Below, piece after piece: positions 27,698-35,744 of a DNA stretch of 64,000 nucleotides. Source of the stretch: Spongiactinospora rosea (GTDB lineage: Bacteria; Actinomycetota; Actinomycetes; Streptosporangiales; Streptosporangiaceae); the NCBI RefSeq assembly GCF_003315795.1, contig NZ_QMEY01000016.1:62001-126000 (forward strand), in the 5' to 3' direction. The notes beneath the pieces were generated by a model that worked only from the letters and a program-made list of their open reading frames with translations, searched no databases and had not been told where the DNA came from. The translations under genes were made by a program, and so were the position numbers. Each line of letters starts with the position of its first letter. The stretch's first letter is position 1.

Positions 27698-28279
27698 TTA
27701 AGCGTTACGGACGTTAGCCTGGCCCGATGCATTCTTCCAGATGGTGACGACACTATCACCACTCGCACTAACCAGCAGTTCTGCCAAGCTGTGTGGATCG
27801 TCGGCATGACCGAGAACATCCACTGCGTAGACGAGCTGGTACTGATGTGAGAGATGGCTCAATGGGCGCACTCGGGAGGGATCGCCCACATCTTGTTCAA
27901 AGCGCCACTGGGCATATCGGAGGCTGGGGTTGTCCAGGTCGTAGGCATCGACGTCGTAGCCGACCTGGATGAGCGCCTGAGCGTCGAGGGCGATGCCGCA
28001 TCCCACGTCGGCGATACGGCGGAGCCCGTGTTCGTCAGCGAATTCCATCAATGTATGGAAGAAGCCGTCTTTGGCGCCCATGTAGTGGAAGCAGGTCAGG
28101 TCGTAGAGGTACCCGATGCTCCGTTCGTAGAAGTGCGCCCCCAATTGGTCCCACTCCTGGTCCATGAACCGACGTATGCGCTCGAAGTCGGTGAGACCAG
28201 GGTCGAAGGCATCGCCGAGATAAGCGGCCAGGCGCTGCCATGCCGTCTCGATGTCGGGATACGCCCTGGTCCACGTCAC
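27698..28279 (-). CDS. Class I SAM methyltransferase, possibly C-terminally shortened
   Basis: A 193-residue protein. Motif I is RIADVGCGIALDAQALIQVG near residue 92, followed by DVDAYDLDNPSLRYA and YQLVYAVDVLGHADDP. It ends at residue 193 shortly after SVVTIWKNASG, where a usual fold would still need its last strands, so it may be 3' truncated. It is the last gene of the operon; the GTG at 28279 overlaps the oxidoreductase stop. GC falls toward its 3' end, consistent with an insertion boundary. Substrate unknown, perhaps a sugar or nucleobase. Confidence 0.8.
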   Translation of the reverse strand: MTWTRAYPDIETAWQRLAAYLGDAFDPGLTDFERIRRFMDQEWDQLGAHFYERSIGYLYDLTCFHYMGAKDGFFHTLMEFADEHGLRRIADVGCGIALDAQALIQVGYDVDAYDLDNPSLRYAQWRFEQDVGDPSRVRPLSHLSHQYQLVYAVDVLGHADDPHSLAELLVSASGDSVVTIWKNASGQANVRNA

Positions 28280-29307
28280 TTGTGGGCCCTCGGTACGGTA
28301 AGGGCCGCGTTCGATTCTGCTGCCTGCCGTATGGCCTCTGTTACACGAAGAACGTGCAATGCTGTATCGCCGGATGCCCTGTGTGGGCGTCTGCTGAGTA
28401 CGGCATTGGCAAGATCGAGAACGCCCATGCCGCGGCCGATCACCTCGAACGCCACTGCTTCCTGCGGGAGGACCCGCCAGCCCGTCTCATCGCGGCGGCG
28501 GACGCGGACGACGCCCCCGTGGAAGTTCGGGTCGGGGAGGACCAACGTGCCTTCGGTCCCGTAGATCTCCAGGTGTGGACGGGTAGTCGCCTGAATGTCG
28601 AAACTCGTGGTCAGCGTGATGGAAACGCCAGTAGTGGTCTCCAGCAGCGCTTCGACGTATGTCGGCGATGCGGTCGTGAACACCTCGCCGGACGGGCGGG
28701 TTCGGCAAGAACGGCTACGGCAGGTGGCACCGCGGACCTTCCCGATCGGGCCGAGCAGTGCGGTCAAAACGCTCAGGTAGTAGGGCCCCATGTCGAGCAG
28801 TGGGCCGAGGTCGTAGATCGGCTGTGGGTTTGGGTGCCAGCGCTCCGGGCCCGGTGAAAGGAGAGCGCCTGTGGCGGCGATCGGCTCTCCGATGAGGCCG
28901 GAGGCGAGCGCCACGGCGGCAGTGCGCGTCGGCGGGGCGAGGAAGGTGTCCGGTGCCGCCCCGATGAGCACGCCGGATCTCTGCGCCAAGGTCAGCAGGG
29001 ACTCGGCTTCCGCCACGGAGCCGGCAAGGGGCTTCTCCACGTACACGGACATCCCCGCTGCGATGGCGGAGGAGGCGACATGCAAGTGGTGTTCCGGTGG
29101 CGTGAGCACGAGTACCACCTCGGCGTCGAGCTGCTGGAAAGGTACGACGTACGGGATGGCGTGCCGGTCGGCGAACACGCGGGCCTGATTGAGGTCGATG
29201 TCGGTGCAGGCCACGAGTTCGACGAGGGTACTCGGCCGCAAGGTGCGCGCGTACTCGTCGGCCACCATTCCGCAACCGGCGATGGCACAGCGAAGCCTGC
29301 GGCTCAT
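28276..29307 (-). CDS. Gfo/Idh/MocA family oxidoreductase
   Basis: A 343-residue NAD(P)-dependent sugar oxidoreductase. The cofactor loop CAIAGCGMVADEYAR is at residue 7; VEKPLAG near residue 93 holds the conserved EKP lysine; DLGPLLDMGPYYL near residue 165 carries the catalytic-loop residues. These enzymes oxidise or reduce a hydroxyl on a sugar nucleotide or inositol. It sits directly after a DegT aminotransferase (ATGA overlap), a pair that commonly converts a sugar hydroxyl to an amine. A longer start at 29469 would run into that gene and is rejected. Confidence 0.9.
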   Translation of the reverse strand: MSRRLRCAIAGCGMVADEYARTLRPSTLVELVACTDIDLNQARVFADRHAIPYVVPFQQLDAEVVLVLTPPEHHLHVASSAIAAGMSVYVEKPLAGSVAEAESLLTLAQRSGVLIGAAPDTFLAPPTRTAAVALASGLIGEPIAATGALLSPGPERWHPNPQPIYDLGPLLDMGPYYLSVLTALLGPIGKVRGATCRSRSCRTRPSGEVFTTASPTYVEALLETTTGVSITLTTSFDIQATTRPHLEIYGTEGTLVLPDPNFHGGVVRVRRRDETGWRVLPQEAVAFEVIGRGMGVLDLANAVLSRRPHRASGDTALHVLRVTEAIRQAAESNAALTVPRAHK

Positions 29308-30350
29308 GCCCGGATAGCTTCGATCGCACCGCTCAGTAGCACTAGGAACTCCTCGGGGCGGTCGGTGTACGGGATCTGAATGTCCAGGTAGCGGTCCCAG
29401 CCGTTCGACGGCGTGGCCACAGGCCAGGCGGCGCAGGTATGTAGGTCGCCCGGCGTCGGCCGCCAGCAACGCAAGTGAGCGAGCCGTGCCGCAAGTACTT
29501 CGGCGGCTGCCGGTGTGTCCAACCAGACGCCGACATGGGCGCCGTTGCCGGCATCAATATCACTGGGAAGAACCATCCCCACTGCTCGCAGGAGCTCCAC
29601 AGCCGGGCGTTGGAGCGAGCGCAATCGCTCAACCAGTTCGTCCAGCCGATCGAGCTGCGGCAGGGCCAGGGCGGCCGAGATCTCCGGTATCCGGACGTTG
29701 CCCCGCCAGATCGGCGCGGACGTGCGTACACGGGTGTCTCCGGCCAGCGCGCGTATGCGCGAGGCCAGCTCGGTGTCATCGCACAGGGCAAGGCCGCCTT
29801 CTCCGGTCGCGATGAGCTTGTACGCCTGGGTGGAGAAGAACGCCGCCGCGCCGTACGTACCGGCCCGCGGAACGCCCCACGCCTGGGCACAGTCCTCGAT
29901 CAGCGGGATGCCGCGCCGGTGCAGCTCCGCGGCGATCCGCGCCACATCACCTGCCAATCGGCCACGTAGATGAGCGATGACCACGGCCTTAGTAGCGGGT
30001 GTCAGCAGGCCGGAGAGGTCTTCGAGAGAAGGGGTGAGGTCTGTTCCGGTCGGTGCGATGCGTACCGATGCTCCGGTCGCGGTGACCGTCGCGCCGACCG
30101 ACACCCACCCGAGTCCGGGGATCACCACCTCGTCACCAGGCCCTATGCCGAGCCCCCGCAAGATCACGTCGAACGCCGCCGTGGCGCTGGCGGTCGCGAT
30201 GGCATGTGCCCGGCCGGTTCGGGCGGCGACGGTGGTTTCGAGTCGTGGTACGTAGACGCCGCCGATCAACCCGAGGTGTCCAGTGGTGATGACCTGCCTG
30301 GCGAGGTGGGTCTGAGTGTCGGCGGTGAGCAGGCTGTACTGGTAGAGCAT
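29304..30350 (-). CDS. DegT/DnrJ/EryC1/StrS-type aminotransferase
   Basis: A 348-residue PLP enzyme: IATASATAAFDVILRGLGIGPGDEV, LIEDCAQAWGVP (aspartate binding the pyridine N) and FFSTQAYKLIATGEGG, with Lys as the Schiff base. Its sequence is clearly different from PseC in the wall locus, so it is not a duplicate. With the neighbouring Gfo/Idh enzyme it should form an amino sugar. ATG 30350 follows GGAGG at 9 nt, and the gene starts 21 nt after the PIG-L gene. Confidence 0.88.
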   Translation of the reverse strand: MLYQYSLLTADTQTHLARQVITTGHLGLIGGVYVPRLETTVAARTGRAHAIATASATAAFDVILRGLGIGPGDEVVIPGLGWVSVGATVTATGASVRIAPTGTDLTPSLEDLSGLLTPATKAVVIAHLRGRLAGDVARIAAELHRRGIPLIEDCAQAWGVPRAGTYGAAAFFSTQAYKLIATGEGGLALCDDTELASRIRALAGDTRVRTSAPIWRGNVRIPEISAALALPQLDRLDELVERLRSLQRPAVELLRAVGMVLPSDIDAGNGAHVGVWLDTPAAAEVLAARLAHLRCWRPTPGDLHTCAAWPVATPSNGWDRYLDIQIPYTDRPEEFLVLLSGAIEAIRA

Positions 30351-30371
30351 CGTCGTGCGCCTCCGATGGAG

Positions 30372-30983
30372 TCACAGGAAGTCGGATGCAGGGAGCCGTC
30401 CGAGCACGGGGATGGGGGTGAACGCCTCGCCGTACGCGGCGCCGATCCGGCCGCCGTGCAGCCGGGCGAGGTTCTCGGCCATCGGGCCGAAGTGCTCGTC
30501 GATGGGCTGGGAGCGATGCACGGCGAGGGCGCGCATCTTCGTGGTGAAGGTCGTGCTGATGTCGATGATCGTGTGGGGCGCGGTGGTGCCGTCCAGCGAC
30601 AGGCCGTTGTAGGACTCGCACATGTACACCCGATGGGGGCGGCCGGTGGCGATCACCGGTGCCGGTAGCGCGTCGAGAACGGCCAGGCACGCCTGCCGGT
30701 GATCTGGGTGGACGTCCCGGCATCCGTGGGTGATGACGACGTCCGGGCACAGCTCGGTGAGCAGTTCGGCGACGGTCGTCGCGGTGACCTCGGGCAGGAG
30801 CCGCAGTGACGCACCGAGGACGGACGCACCGGCGGCGGCTTCGGCGTCACGTACGGGGTCGTGGGCCGGGACGGCGATGGTGACCTTCGCTCCGGCTTCG
30901 GCGTGGCGGGCGAGGGTGCCGCCCGCCCAGAGTTCGGCGTCGTCGGGGTGGCCCATGACGGTCAGGACCGAGGGCGGGTTCAC
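30372..30983 (-). CDS. PIG-L/LmbE-family N-acetylglucosamine deacetylase-like protein
   Basis: A 203-residue protein with the zinc motif VMGHPDDAELWAGG near residue 10 and the second metal histidine in DVHPDHRQA near residue 103. PIG-L enzymes deacetylate GlcNAc conjugates (MshB, BshB, GlcNAc-PI de-N-acetylase). Its pairing with a GT4 transferase two genes upstream resembles the MshA/MshB and BshA/BshB logic of adding GlcNAc and then removing the acetyl (inference). GTG 30983 overlaps the exonuclease stop (GTGA). Confidence 0.88.
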   Translation of the reverse strand: MNPPSVLTVMGHPDDAELWAGGTLARHAEAGAKVTIAVPAHDPVRDAEAAAGASVLGASLRLLPEVTATTVAELLTELCPDVVITHGCRDVHPDHRQACLAVLDALPAPVIATGRPHRVYMCESYNGLSLDGTTAPHTIIDISTTFTTKMRALAVHRSQPIDEHFGPMAENLARLHGGRIGAAYGEAFTPIPVLGRLPASDFL

Positions 30984-31822
30984 CACAGGCCCAGCTTCTC
31001 GACGATCTCGGCGGGGGCGGGAAGCGCTGGGCTTGGAGCACCGCAGGGCCGGTACGGGACCGCCACGTCGGTCCGGACGCGGATCATCTCTCGCCAGGCC
31101 AAGACCTGGTCGAAGGTATCCCGCACTCGCTGCCCGGCGGCTCCGGCCAGACGGCCGGAGCCCGGCAGGTCTTCCAGCGCGAGGCCGCCGGCCAGCAATC
31201 GGGCGGCCGTGACCGAGCCGATCCCGCGTACGCCGGGGATGTTGTCCGACGGGTCGCCGCACAGCGCTCGGAAGCATGGCCACTGGCCGGGGGTGACGCC
31301 GTAGCGCTCGATCACCTCGGGTGGGCCGATATGGCGCTTGCCCGGGTGCATGGCGGTGTTGAGCACGCGGACGTCATGGTCCAGGAGTTGGTAGAAGTCC
31401 CGATCGCCGGACATGATCAGCCGCTTCTGCCCGCCGGTCAGGTGGACGAGGGTGGCGATCGTGTCGTCGGCTTCGGCGTCGTCGATCTCCGTCCAGGCGA
31501 TGCCGTAGGCGTCCAGGCCGCGTTTGACGTCGGGCAGCGCGCGGATCGGCTTGAGCGTGCTCTCGTCGGGGACCCGGTTGGCCTTGTAGGAGGCGTCGGC
31601 CTGTTTGCGGGCGGCCGAGCCGTACTCGCCGTCGAAGATGACGATCACTTCGGGCGGATCGGGGATTTCGTCGCGGATCGCCACCCGGAGCAGGGCGAAG
31701 AAGCCGAAGACGCCGGTGAGTTCCCGGGTCTTGTCGCGGGAGTGGATCGGCGTGGGGAACCCGAAGGTCGCGCGGTACAGCAGGTTGTGGCCATCGACCA
31801 GCAGCAGTGGAACTTCCATCAC
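30980..31822 (-). CDS. Stand-alone 5'-3' exonuclease / flap endonuclease-like protein
   Basis: A 280-residue protein matching the N-terminal nuclease of DNA polymerase I. Metal-binding acidic residues are visible in LLLVDGHNLLYRA, VIFDGEYGSAARKQ, DDAEADDTIATL and IMSGDRDFYQLL, and the H3TH DNA-binding loop is DPSDNIPGVRGIGSVTAARLL-like. All key residues look intact, so it should cut 5' flaps or RNA primers. Finding it inside a biosynthetic operon, coupled by GTGA overlaps on both sides, is unusual and points to nucleic acid as a substrate or to self-protection. Confidence 0.9.
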   Translation of the reverse strand: MMEVPLLLVDGHNLLYRATFGFPTPIHSRDKTRELTGVFGFFALLRVAIRDEIPDPPEVIVIFDGEYGSAARKQADASYKANRVPDESTLKPIRALPDVKRGLDAYGIAWTEIDDAEADDTIATLVHLTGGQKRLIMSGDRDFYQLLDHDVRVLNTAMHPGKRHIGPPEVIERYGVTPGQWPCFRALCGDPSDNIPGVRGIGSVTAARLLAGGLALEDLPGSGRLAGAAGQRVRDTFDQVLAWREMIRVRTDVAVPYRPCGAPSPALPAPAEIVEKLGLW

Positions 31823-32877
31823 CAGACCGCCTTCAGAAATGCTTCAGCGATTGTGGTGGGCCGGAAGTCCCGTGACCGGTAGTACGCAGCCCGTGACGTA
31901 CGCAGGTAGGTTACCGCGTCGCTTGTGATCGCCGCAGCGGCTCGCCAGAGTCCGGCCGCTCCCGTCGACCGCCGGACGATGATGCCGCCGGGGCCGATCA
32001 GTTCGGGGAGGTTGCCGACGTCATAGGCGACGACGGGCGTGCCGACGCTCATCGCCTCCAGCGCCACGAGCCCGAAGGTCTCCGCATGCGAGGGCACGAC
32101 GACCACGGCGGCACCCGCGAGCCAGCCCGGCACCTGACGCCAGACGAGGCCGCCGGTTCGTACCGTCAGATGAGGGGCGCTGAGGCATCGGCGGACGATC
32201 TCGGCCTGCCGGCCCTGCTTGTCCTCGAACGGTGCCGAGGCCAGGACGACCTGGACGCGTCGGCCATCCGGCGGTGAGGAGGTCAGAAGGTCCTCCACTC
32301 CCTTTTCCGGTGCGGCCCGGGCCAGCACACGGATAGGGCCACGTTGGCGTAGTCGCCCTCGCCGGGTGTCGTCAAGCCATGCGCACTCGTCGTAGAGCAG
32401 TGCGTTCGGTACGACCTGCCATCTCTCGGTGGCATAACCGCGATCAGCCGCCTGGCTGAGTACGGTGGCCGAGGGGGCGATGACGGCTTCGGCGGACGCG
32501 AGTGCCGGGCCGAGGTCTTCGTCGTGGCCGACGACGTGTACGGCGAGCACCTTGCGCGCGGGGTGTACGGCCATCGCCCGGCCGAGACCCCACAGGGCAT
32601 CGGTGTAGACGACGATGTCCACACGCCGTTGATCAAGGATTTTCGCGATCTCCTCCCCGAGCGCGGCGGCGTCGATGGCATGCCGCAACGTGGCATCGTC
32701 GGCGGGAAAGGACACATTGAGTCCGGTCAACCGGACGCAGCCCGTCGAATCGGTGCCGCTCAGAATGAGCGTCTCGTGGCCGAGTTCGCGAAGGCCGGCG
32801 GCGAGGGCGGCCGTGGCGCGTTCGATCCCGGCGGGCGTGTCAGGCCGGTACGAAGCCAGCACGAACGCGATCACCAT
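31819..32877 (-). CDS. GT4 family glycosyltransferase
   Basis: A 352-residue GT-B enzyme: VLASYRPDTPAGIERATAALAAGL at the N-terminus, VLARAAPEKGVEDLL in the hinge, and VVVVPSHAETFGLVALEAMSVGTPVVAYDVGNLPELI with the donor-site glutamates near residue 280. It resembles MshA-type GlcNAc transferases in layout. The acceptor could be the deazaguanine nucleotide or its derivative (inference). ATG 32877 overlaps the phosphoribosyltransferase gene by 7 nt. Confidence 0.88.
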   Translation of the reverse strand: MVIAFVLASYRPDTPAGIERATAALAAGLRELGHETLILSGTDSTGCVRLTGLNVSFPADDATLRHAIDAAALGEEIAKILDQRRVDIVVYTDALWGLGRAMAVHPARKVLAVHVVGHDEDLGPALASAEAVIAPSATVLSQAADRGYATERWQVVPNALLYDECAWLDDTRRGRLRQRGPIRVLARAAPEKGVEDLLTSSPPDGRRVQVVLASAPFEDKQGRQAEIVRRCLSAPHLTVRTGGLVWRQVPGWLAGAAVVVVPSHAETFGLVALEAMSVGTPVVAYDVGNLPELIGPGGIIVRRSTGAAGLWRAAAAITSDAVTYLRTSRAAYYRSRDFRPTTIAEAFLKAVW

Positions 32878-33395
32878 GACCGCACCCCGACCGTATCGGG
32901 CAGCCGACTGGTCTGCTGTCCAGGTGGAGTCCGTTCCCACGGGAAGATCACCCAGTCGGCGACCTCCCACACGTACAGATCGGGCAGGCTGGGCGGTGCC
33001 CCCGCGTTACGGCAGAGCGTCACCGTACGAACCCCACTCTTGGGAAGGCCAGAGACCACGGCGGTGAGCGTCGCGCCGCTCCCGCAGATGTCGTCCACGA
33101 CGAGGATCGGGCCGGGCGGGGTCTGGCGGACAGGGCTCAGGTCATAGGTCACCTCGCCGGTGGCCGGGAGTCCGATCTCCTCGGACGCGTTGTGGCTGGC
33201 CTCGGCGATGACCACGACCGCTCCGGTCTCCGCGCCGATGGCGTACGCCGGAGCACGCCCGCCGTTCGCGATGCCGATGACCACGCCCACGCTTCCGAAC
33301 CGTTCACGGGCCGCCATGGCCAGCAGGCGGGTCGCGGTCCAGTACTGATCAGGGTCCATGCGCCAGACGCGGCGGCCCTCGAAGACCCTGCTCAT
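32871..33395 (-). CDS. Type I phosphoribosyltransferase
   Basis: A 174-residue PRTase. The PRPP loop is PILVVDDICGSGATLTAV near residue 97, and VIGIANGGRAPAYAIG gives the pyrophosphate loop. It moves a ribose-5-phosphate from PRPP onto a nucleobase or releases it. With QueCDE upstream, a natural substrate is preQ0 or a relative, as toyocamycin-type pathways use a PRTase to make the deazapurine nucleotide (inference). ATG 33395 overlaps the radical SAM stop (ATGA). Confidence 0.88.
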   Translation of the reverse strand: MSRVFEGRRVWRMDPDQYWTATRLLAMAARERFGSVGVVIGIANGGRAPAYAIGAETGAVVVIAEASHNASEEIGLPATGEVTYDLSPVRQTPPGPILVVDDICGSGATLTAVVSGLPKSGVRTVTLCRNAGAPPSLPDLYVWEVADWVIFPWERTPPGQQTSRLPDTVGVRSW

Positions 33396-34336
33396 GCGGA
33401 CCCGTCCGGTCCGGTCAAGGTGAGGTCTGCCGGGCTGCGCAGCGGGCGCAGGGCGGAGATGTGCTCGGCCGGACGGTCGTTGCGCCACACCCGGCCGTCG
33501 GCCCGGATGACGGTGAAGCCGCCCGCGCCGCGCCGGGTGCGAAGCCGTACCGTCAGCTCAGGCGGCACGTCGAGCCGTTCGATGAGTGCCTGGGCTTCGT
33601 TGTCGCTCAGCATCTCCGCCGGTGGAAGCCGGGCGGCCTCGCCGATCGGGAGCATTTGCAGGAACGTGACGCCGGCGGCCCCGAGGCGGTGCGCCAGGCG
33701 TACCAGGTCCTGCGCGAAAGCGCGGCTGGACGCCATGAGCACGCTCTGGAGCTGCACGCACAGACCGGCTGCGACGGCTTCCTTCACCCCGTCGATGGCG
33801 CGGCTGAACGATTCCGGCCCGCGCCACGCGTCGTGAACCAGGCTGCTCGGGCCGTCGAGACTGACCTTGACCGCGTCCACATGCCCGGCGAGCCGGGCGG
33901 CGCGGCGCTGGAGGTGCCAGCCGTTGGTGGTCACGCTGACCGCACAGCCGCCCGCCGTCAGCTCGTCGGCCAGATGAGCGAGGTCGGGCAGCAGGAGCGG
34001 TTCGCCACCGGAGATGTCCACTCCCAGGACGTCTGTGCCCGCGATCAGGCGGGCGATCCGCCGCTGGTCGGCCGCCCCCAGTTCGGTGACGGACTTGTCG
34101 TCCAGGCAGTGCGGGCACTGAAGGTTGCAGCGAACTATCGGCGACCAGCAGACGCTGACCGGGACGGTTCCGCCGCAGGCAGCGGGATGTACGACGGGCC
34201 ACTTGCTCACCTCGGCCCCGTCCAGCTCCGCACGGCCGGGAGGCAGAGCGAGAGGGGCGCGATGGGTGAGGCCGGTCGCCGGATCATGAGCGAGCGTCGT
34301 TCCATCGCGTACGGCGACGGCGAAGGTTCGGATCAC
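33392..34336 (-). CDS. Radical SAM protein
   Basis: A 314-residue radical SAM enzyme with the cluster motif RCNLQCPHC (CxxxCxxC, near residue 70), then LGVDISGGEPLLLPDLA (GGE for SAM binding) and VKVSLDGPSS. The C-terminal ~60 residues lack a clear SPASM cysteine cluster. The N-terminal ~65 residues are an extra strand-rich segment (HDPATGLTHRAPLALPPG) reminiscent of a peptide- or substrate-recognition extension. It is separate from QueE, so it catalyses another radical step. GTG 34336 overlaps the GT2 stop. Confidence 0.88.
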   Translation of the reverse strand: MIRTFAVAVRDGTTLAHDPATGLTHRAPLALPPGRAELDGAEVSKWPVVHPAACGGTVPVSVCWSPIVRCNLQCPHCLDDKSVTELGAADQRRIARLIAGTDVLGVDISGGEPLLLPDLAHLADELTAGGCAVSVTTNGWHLQRRAARLAGHVDAVKVSLDGPSSLVHDAWRGPESFSRAIDGVKEAVAAGLCVQLQSVLMASSRAFAQDLVRLAHRLGAAGVTFLQMLPIGEAARLPPAEMLSDNEAQALIERLDVPPELTVRLRTRRGAGGFTVIRADGRVWRNDRPAEHISALRPLRSPADLTLTGPDGSA

Positions 34337-35331
34337 CTGTTGACCTCACATCGGGAGAGAAGCCGGAGCGTTTCGGCAGTGAAGAGGGCAGAGCGTTGAG
34401 GCGGTGGCGCTTCCAGCAGCGAGCGGTAATGGCGGAGCGTGGCGGGCCAGGACGCGAGCTTGGACTGCCAGAGAGCCGCAGCGTCCGGCGGGTCGAGATG
34501 GAACCCGGCGGCCTGCCGTACCGGGATGACCACCAGCCCGGCGGCGATCAGCTTCGCGCCCAGGTGGGTGTCCTCCATGCCCCACCCGAGCCGGCCGAAC
34601 TCCGGATCGAACCCGCCGACCTCGAAGAACGCGTGCCGGGGCACGGCGAGCAGGGCGGTGACCACCATCCGGGGCAGGTCCCAGTCGTAGTAGGTCCGTC
34701 CGTATCCGAGGTCGATCAGGTCGCGCGTGTGCTCCAGGGGCCATCCGTCGATCGGCTCGTCCAGGACGATCCCGGAGTAGAGCAGCGGCGTGCCCACAGG
34801 CGGACGCCACCGGACCCGATGATCCTCGTAGATGTCCGGGGCGTCAGGGAGCGGCGTACCGTGGGCGACGTTGTGACGGAAGCCCAGTAGCACGGCGGCG
34901 TCGTCGGCACGGGCCGCCAGGTCGGCGATCACATGCGGCGGGATGACCATGTCGGCGTCCATGAAGACGACCGTGTTCTGCGAGGCGGCGACCGCTCCCA
35001 CGTTGCGCGCCGTGGCCGCGCCCCGATGCTCGGGCAGGCAGATCACCTGATCGACGCATGTGTGCCTGCGGGCGATGTCGGCGGTGCCGTCCGTGCTGCC
35101 GTCGTCCACCACGATGATCTCCGGGGTGTGCGTCTGGACGGACAGGGCGTCGAGAACGGCGGGCAGGCAGTACGCGACGTTGTAAGCCGGGATCACCACC
35201 GAGGCGCACGGCCTGGTCGGCGTGACTCCAGCCTCATGCCAGCCGTGCCGGTTCTCCGCCTCGAATCGACTCGTGATCGGCCGATAGTCGTTGTCCTGGC
35301 GGAGGAGCAGAGCGCGAAGGGACTCGGTCAC
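34333..35331 (-). CDS. GT2 family glycosyltransferase
   Basis: A 332-residue GT-A enzyme: SVVIPAYNVAYCLPAVL near residue 45, IIVVDDGSTDGTADIA and FMDADMVIPPHVI (DxD), and a WGMEDTHLGAKLI acceptor-loop motif typical of polypeptide-GalNAc-like and related GT2 enzymes. GTG 35331 is favoured because it overlaps the DUF6884 stop; ATG 35343 is an alternative. In this operon it is the second of two different glycosyltransferases, so the product is likely a disaccharide or multiply glycosylated molecule. Confidence 0.85.
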   Translation of the reverse strand: MTESLRALLLRQDNDYRPITSRFEAENRHGWHEAGVTPTRPCASVVIPAYNVAYCLPAVLDALSVQTHTPEIIVVDDGSTDGTADIARRHTCVDQVICLPEHRGAATARNVGAVAASQNTVVFMDADMVIPPHVIADLAARADDAAVLLGFRHNVAHGTPLPDAPDIYEDHRVRWRPPVGTPLLYSGIVLDEPIDGWPLEHTRDLIDLGYGRTYYDWDLPRMVVTALLAVPRHAFFEVGGFDPEFGRLGWGMEDTHLGAKLIAAGLVVIPVRQAAGFHLDPPDAAALWQSKLASWPATLRHYRSLLEAPPPQRSALFTAETLRLLSRCEVNR

Positions 35332-35744
35332 GGCCACCCCCATGTGTCGAGTACGACGGAGGCCGTCGCCCAGTCGCGCGGGTCGTCGACAAAGCGGACC
35401 CGGACGTCCCGCAGATGCTCCCGCACGATGTCCTGGTAGGCCGGTTCGGCGATCACGAGGACGCCGGTCGGCGTGCCGTACCGTGCCAAGACGGCCCCCG
35501 CGTTCTGTCGCAGCTCAGAGGCCCGCTCGGGAGTGAGAACCCGGTCGTACGGCAGGAGCGGCCGATCGGCATCGATCAGGCCGTGTTCGGCCGATAGGAT
35601 GCGCACCTGCCGACGCAGACCCTGGCGATGGCCGATACGGCGGCGCAGTTGCGGGATACAGCCGCCCTCGTAGAGGTCGAGCGCGGGGACCGGGGTCGCG
35701 GTGTCCCGCTTGCGGCGGGAGCACCCCACAATGACGAGCTTCAT
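35328..35744 (-). CDS. DUF6884-type protein
   Basis: A 138-residue protein with CSRRKRDT near the N-terminus, LDLYEGG, RILSAEHGLID near residue 50 and LPYDRVLTPE near residue 65, the signature of DUF6884 proteins as I know it. These are small proteins of unknown function, frequent in actinobacteria and phages. Cys, Lys, His and Asp at fixed positions suggest catalysis on a nucleotide-like ligand, but this is speculation. ATG 35744 overlaps the FGE-like stop (ATGA). Confidence 0.75.
   Translation of the reverse strand: MKLVIVGCSRRKRDTATPVPALDLYEGGCIPQLRRRIGHRQGLRRQVRILSAEHGLIDADRPLLPYDRVLTPERASELRQNAGAVLARYGTPTGVLVIAEPAYQDIVREHLRDVRVRFVDDPRDWATASVVLDTWGWP

Noticed and set aside
27203-27850. 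215-codon plus-strand frame
   Set aside because: Covers the repeat-rich intergenic region and the end of the methyltransferase gene; no motifs.
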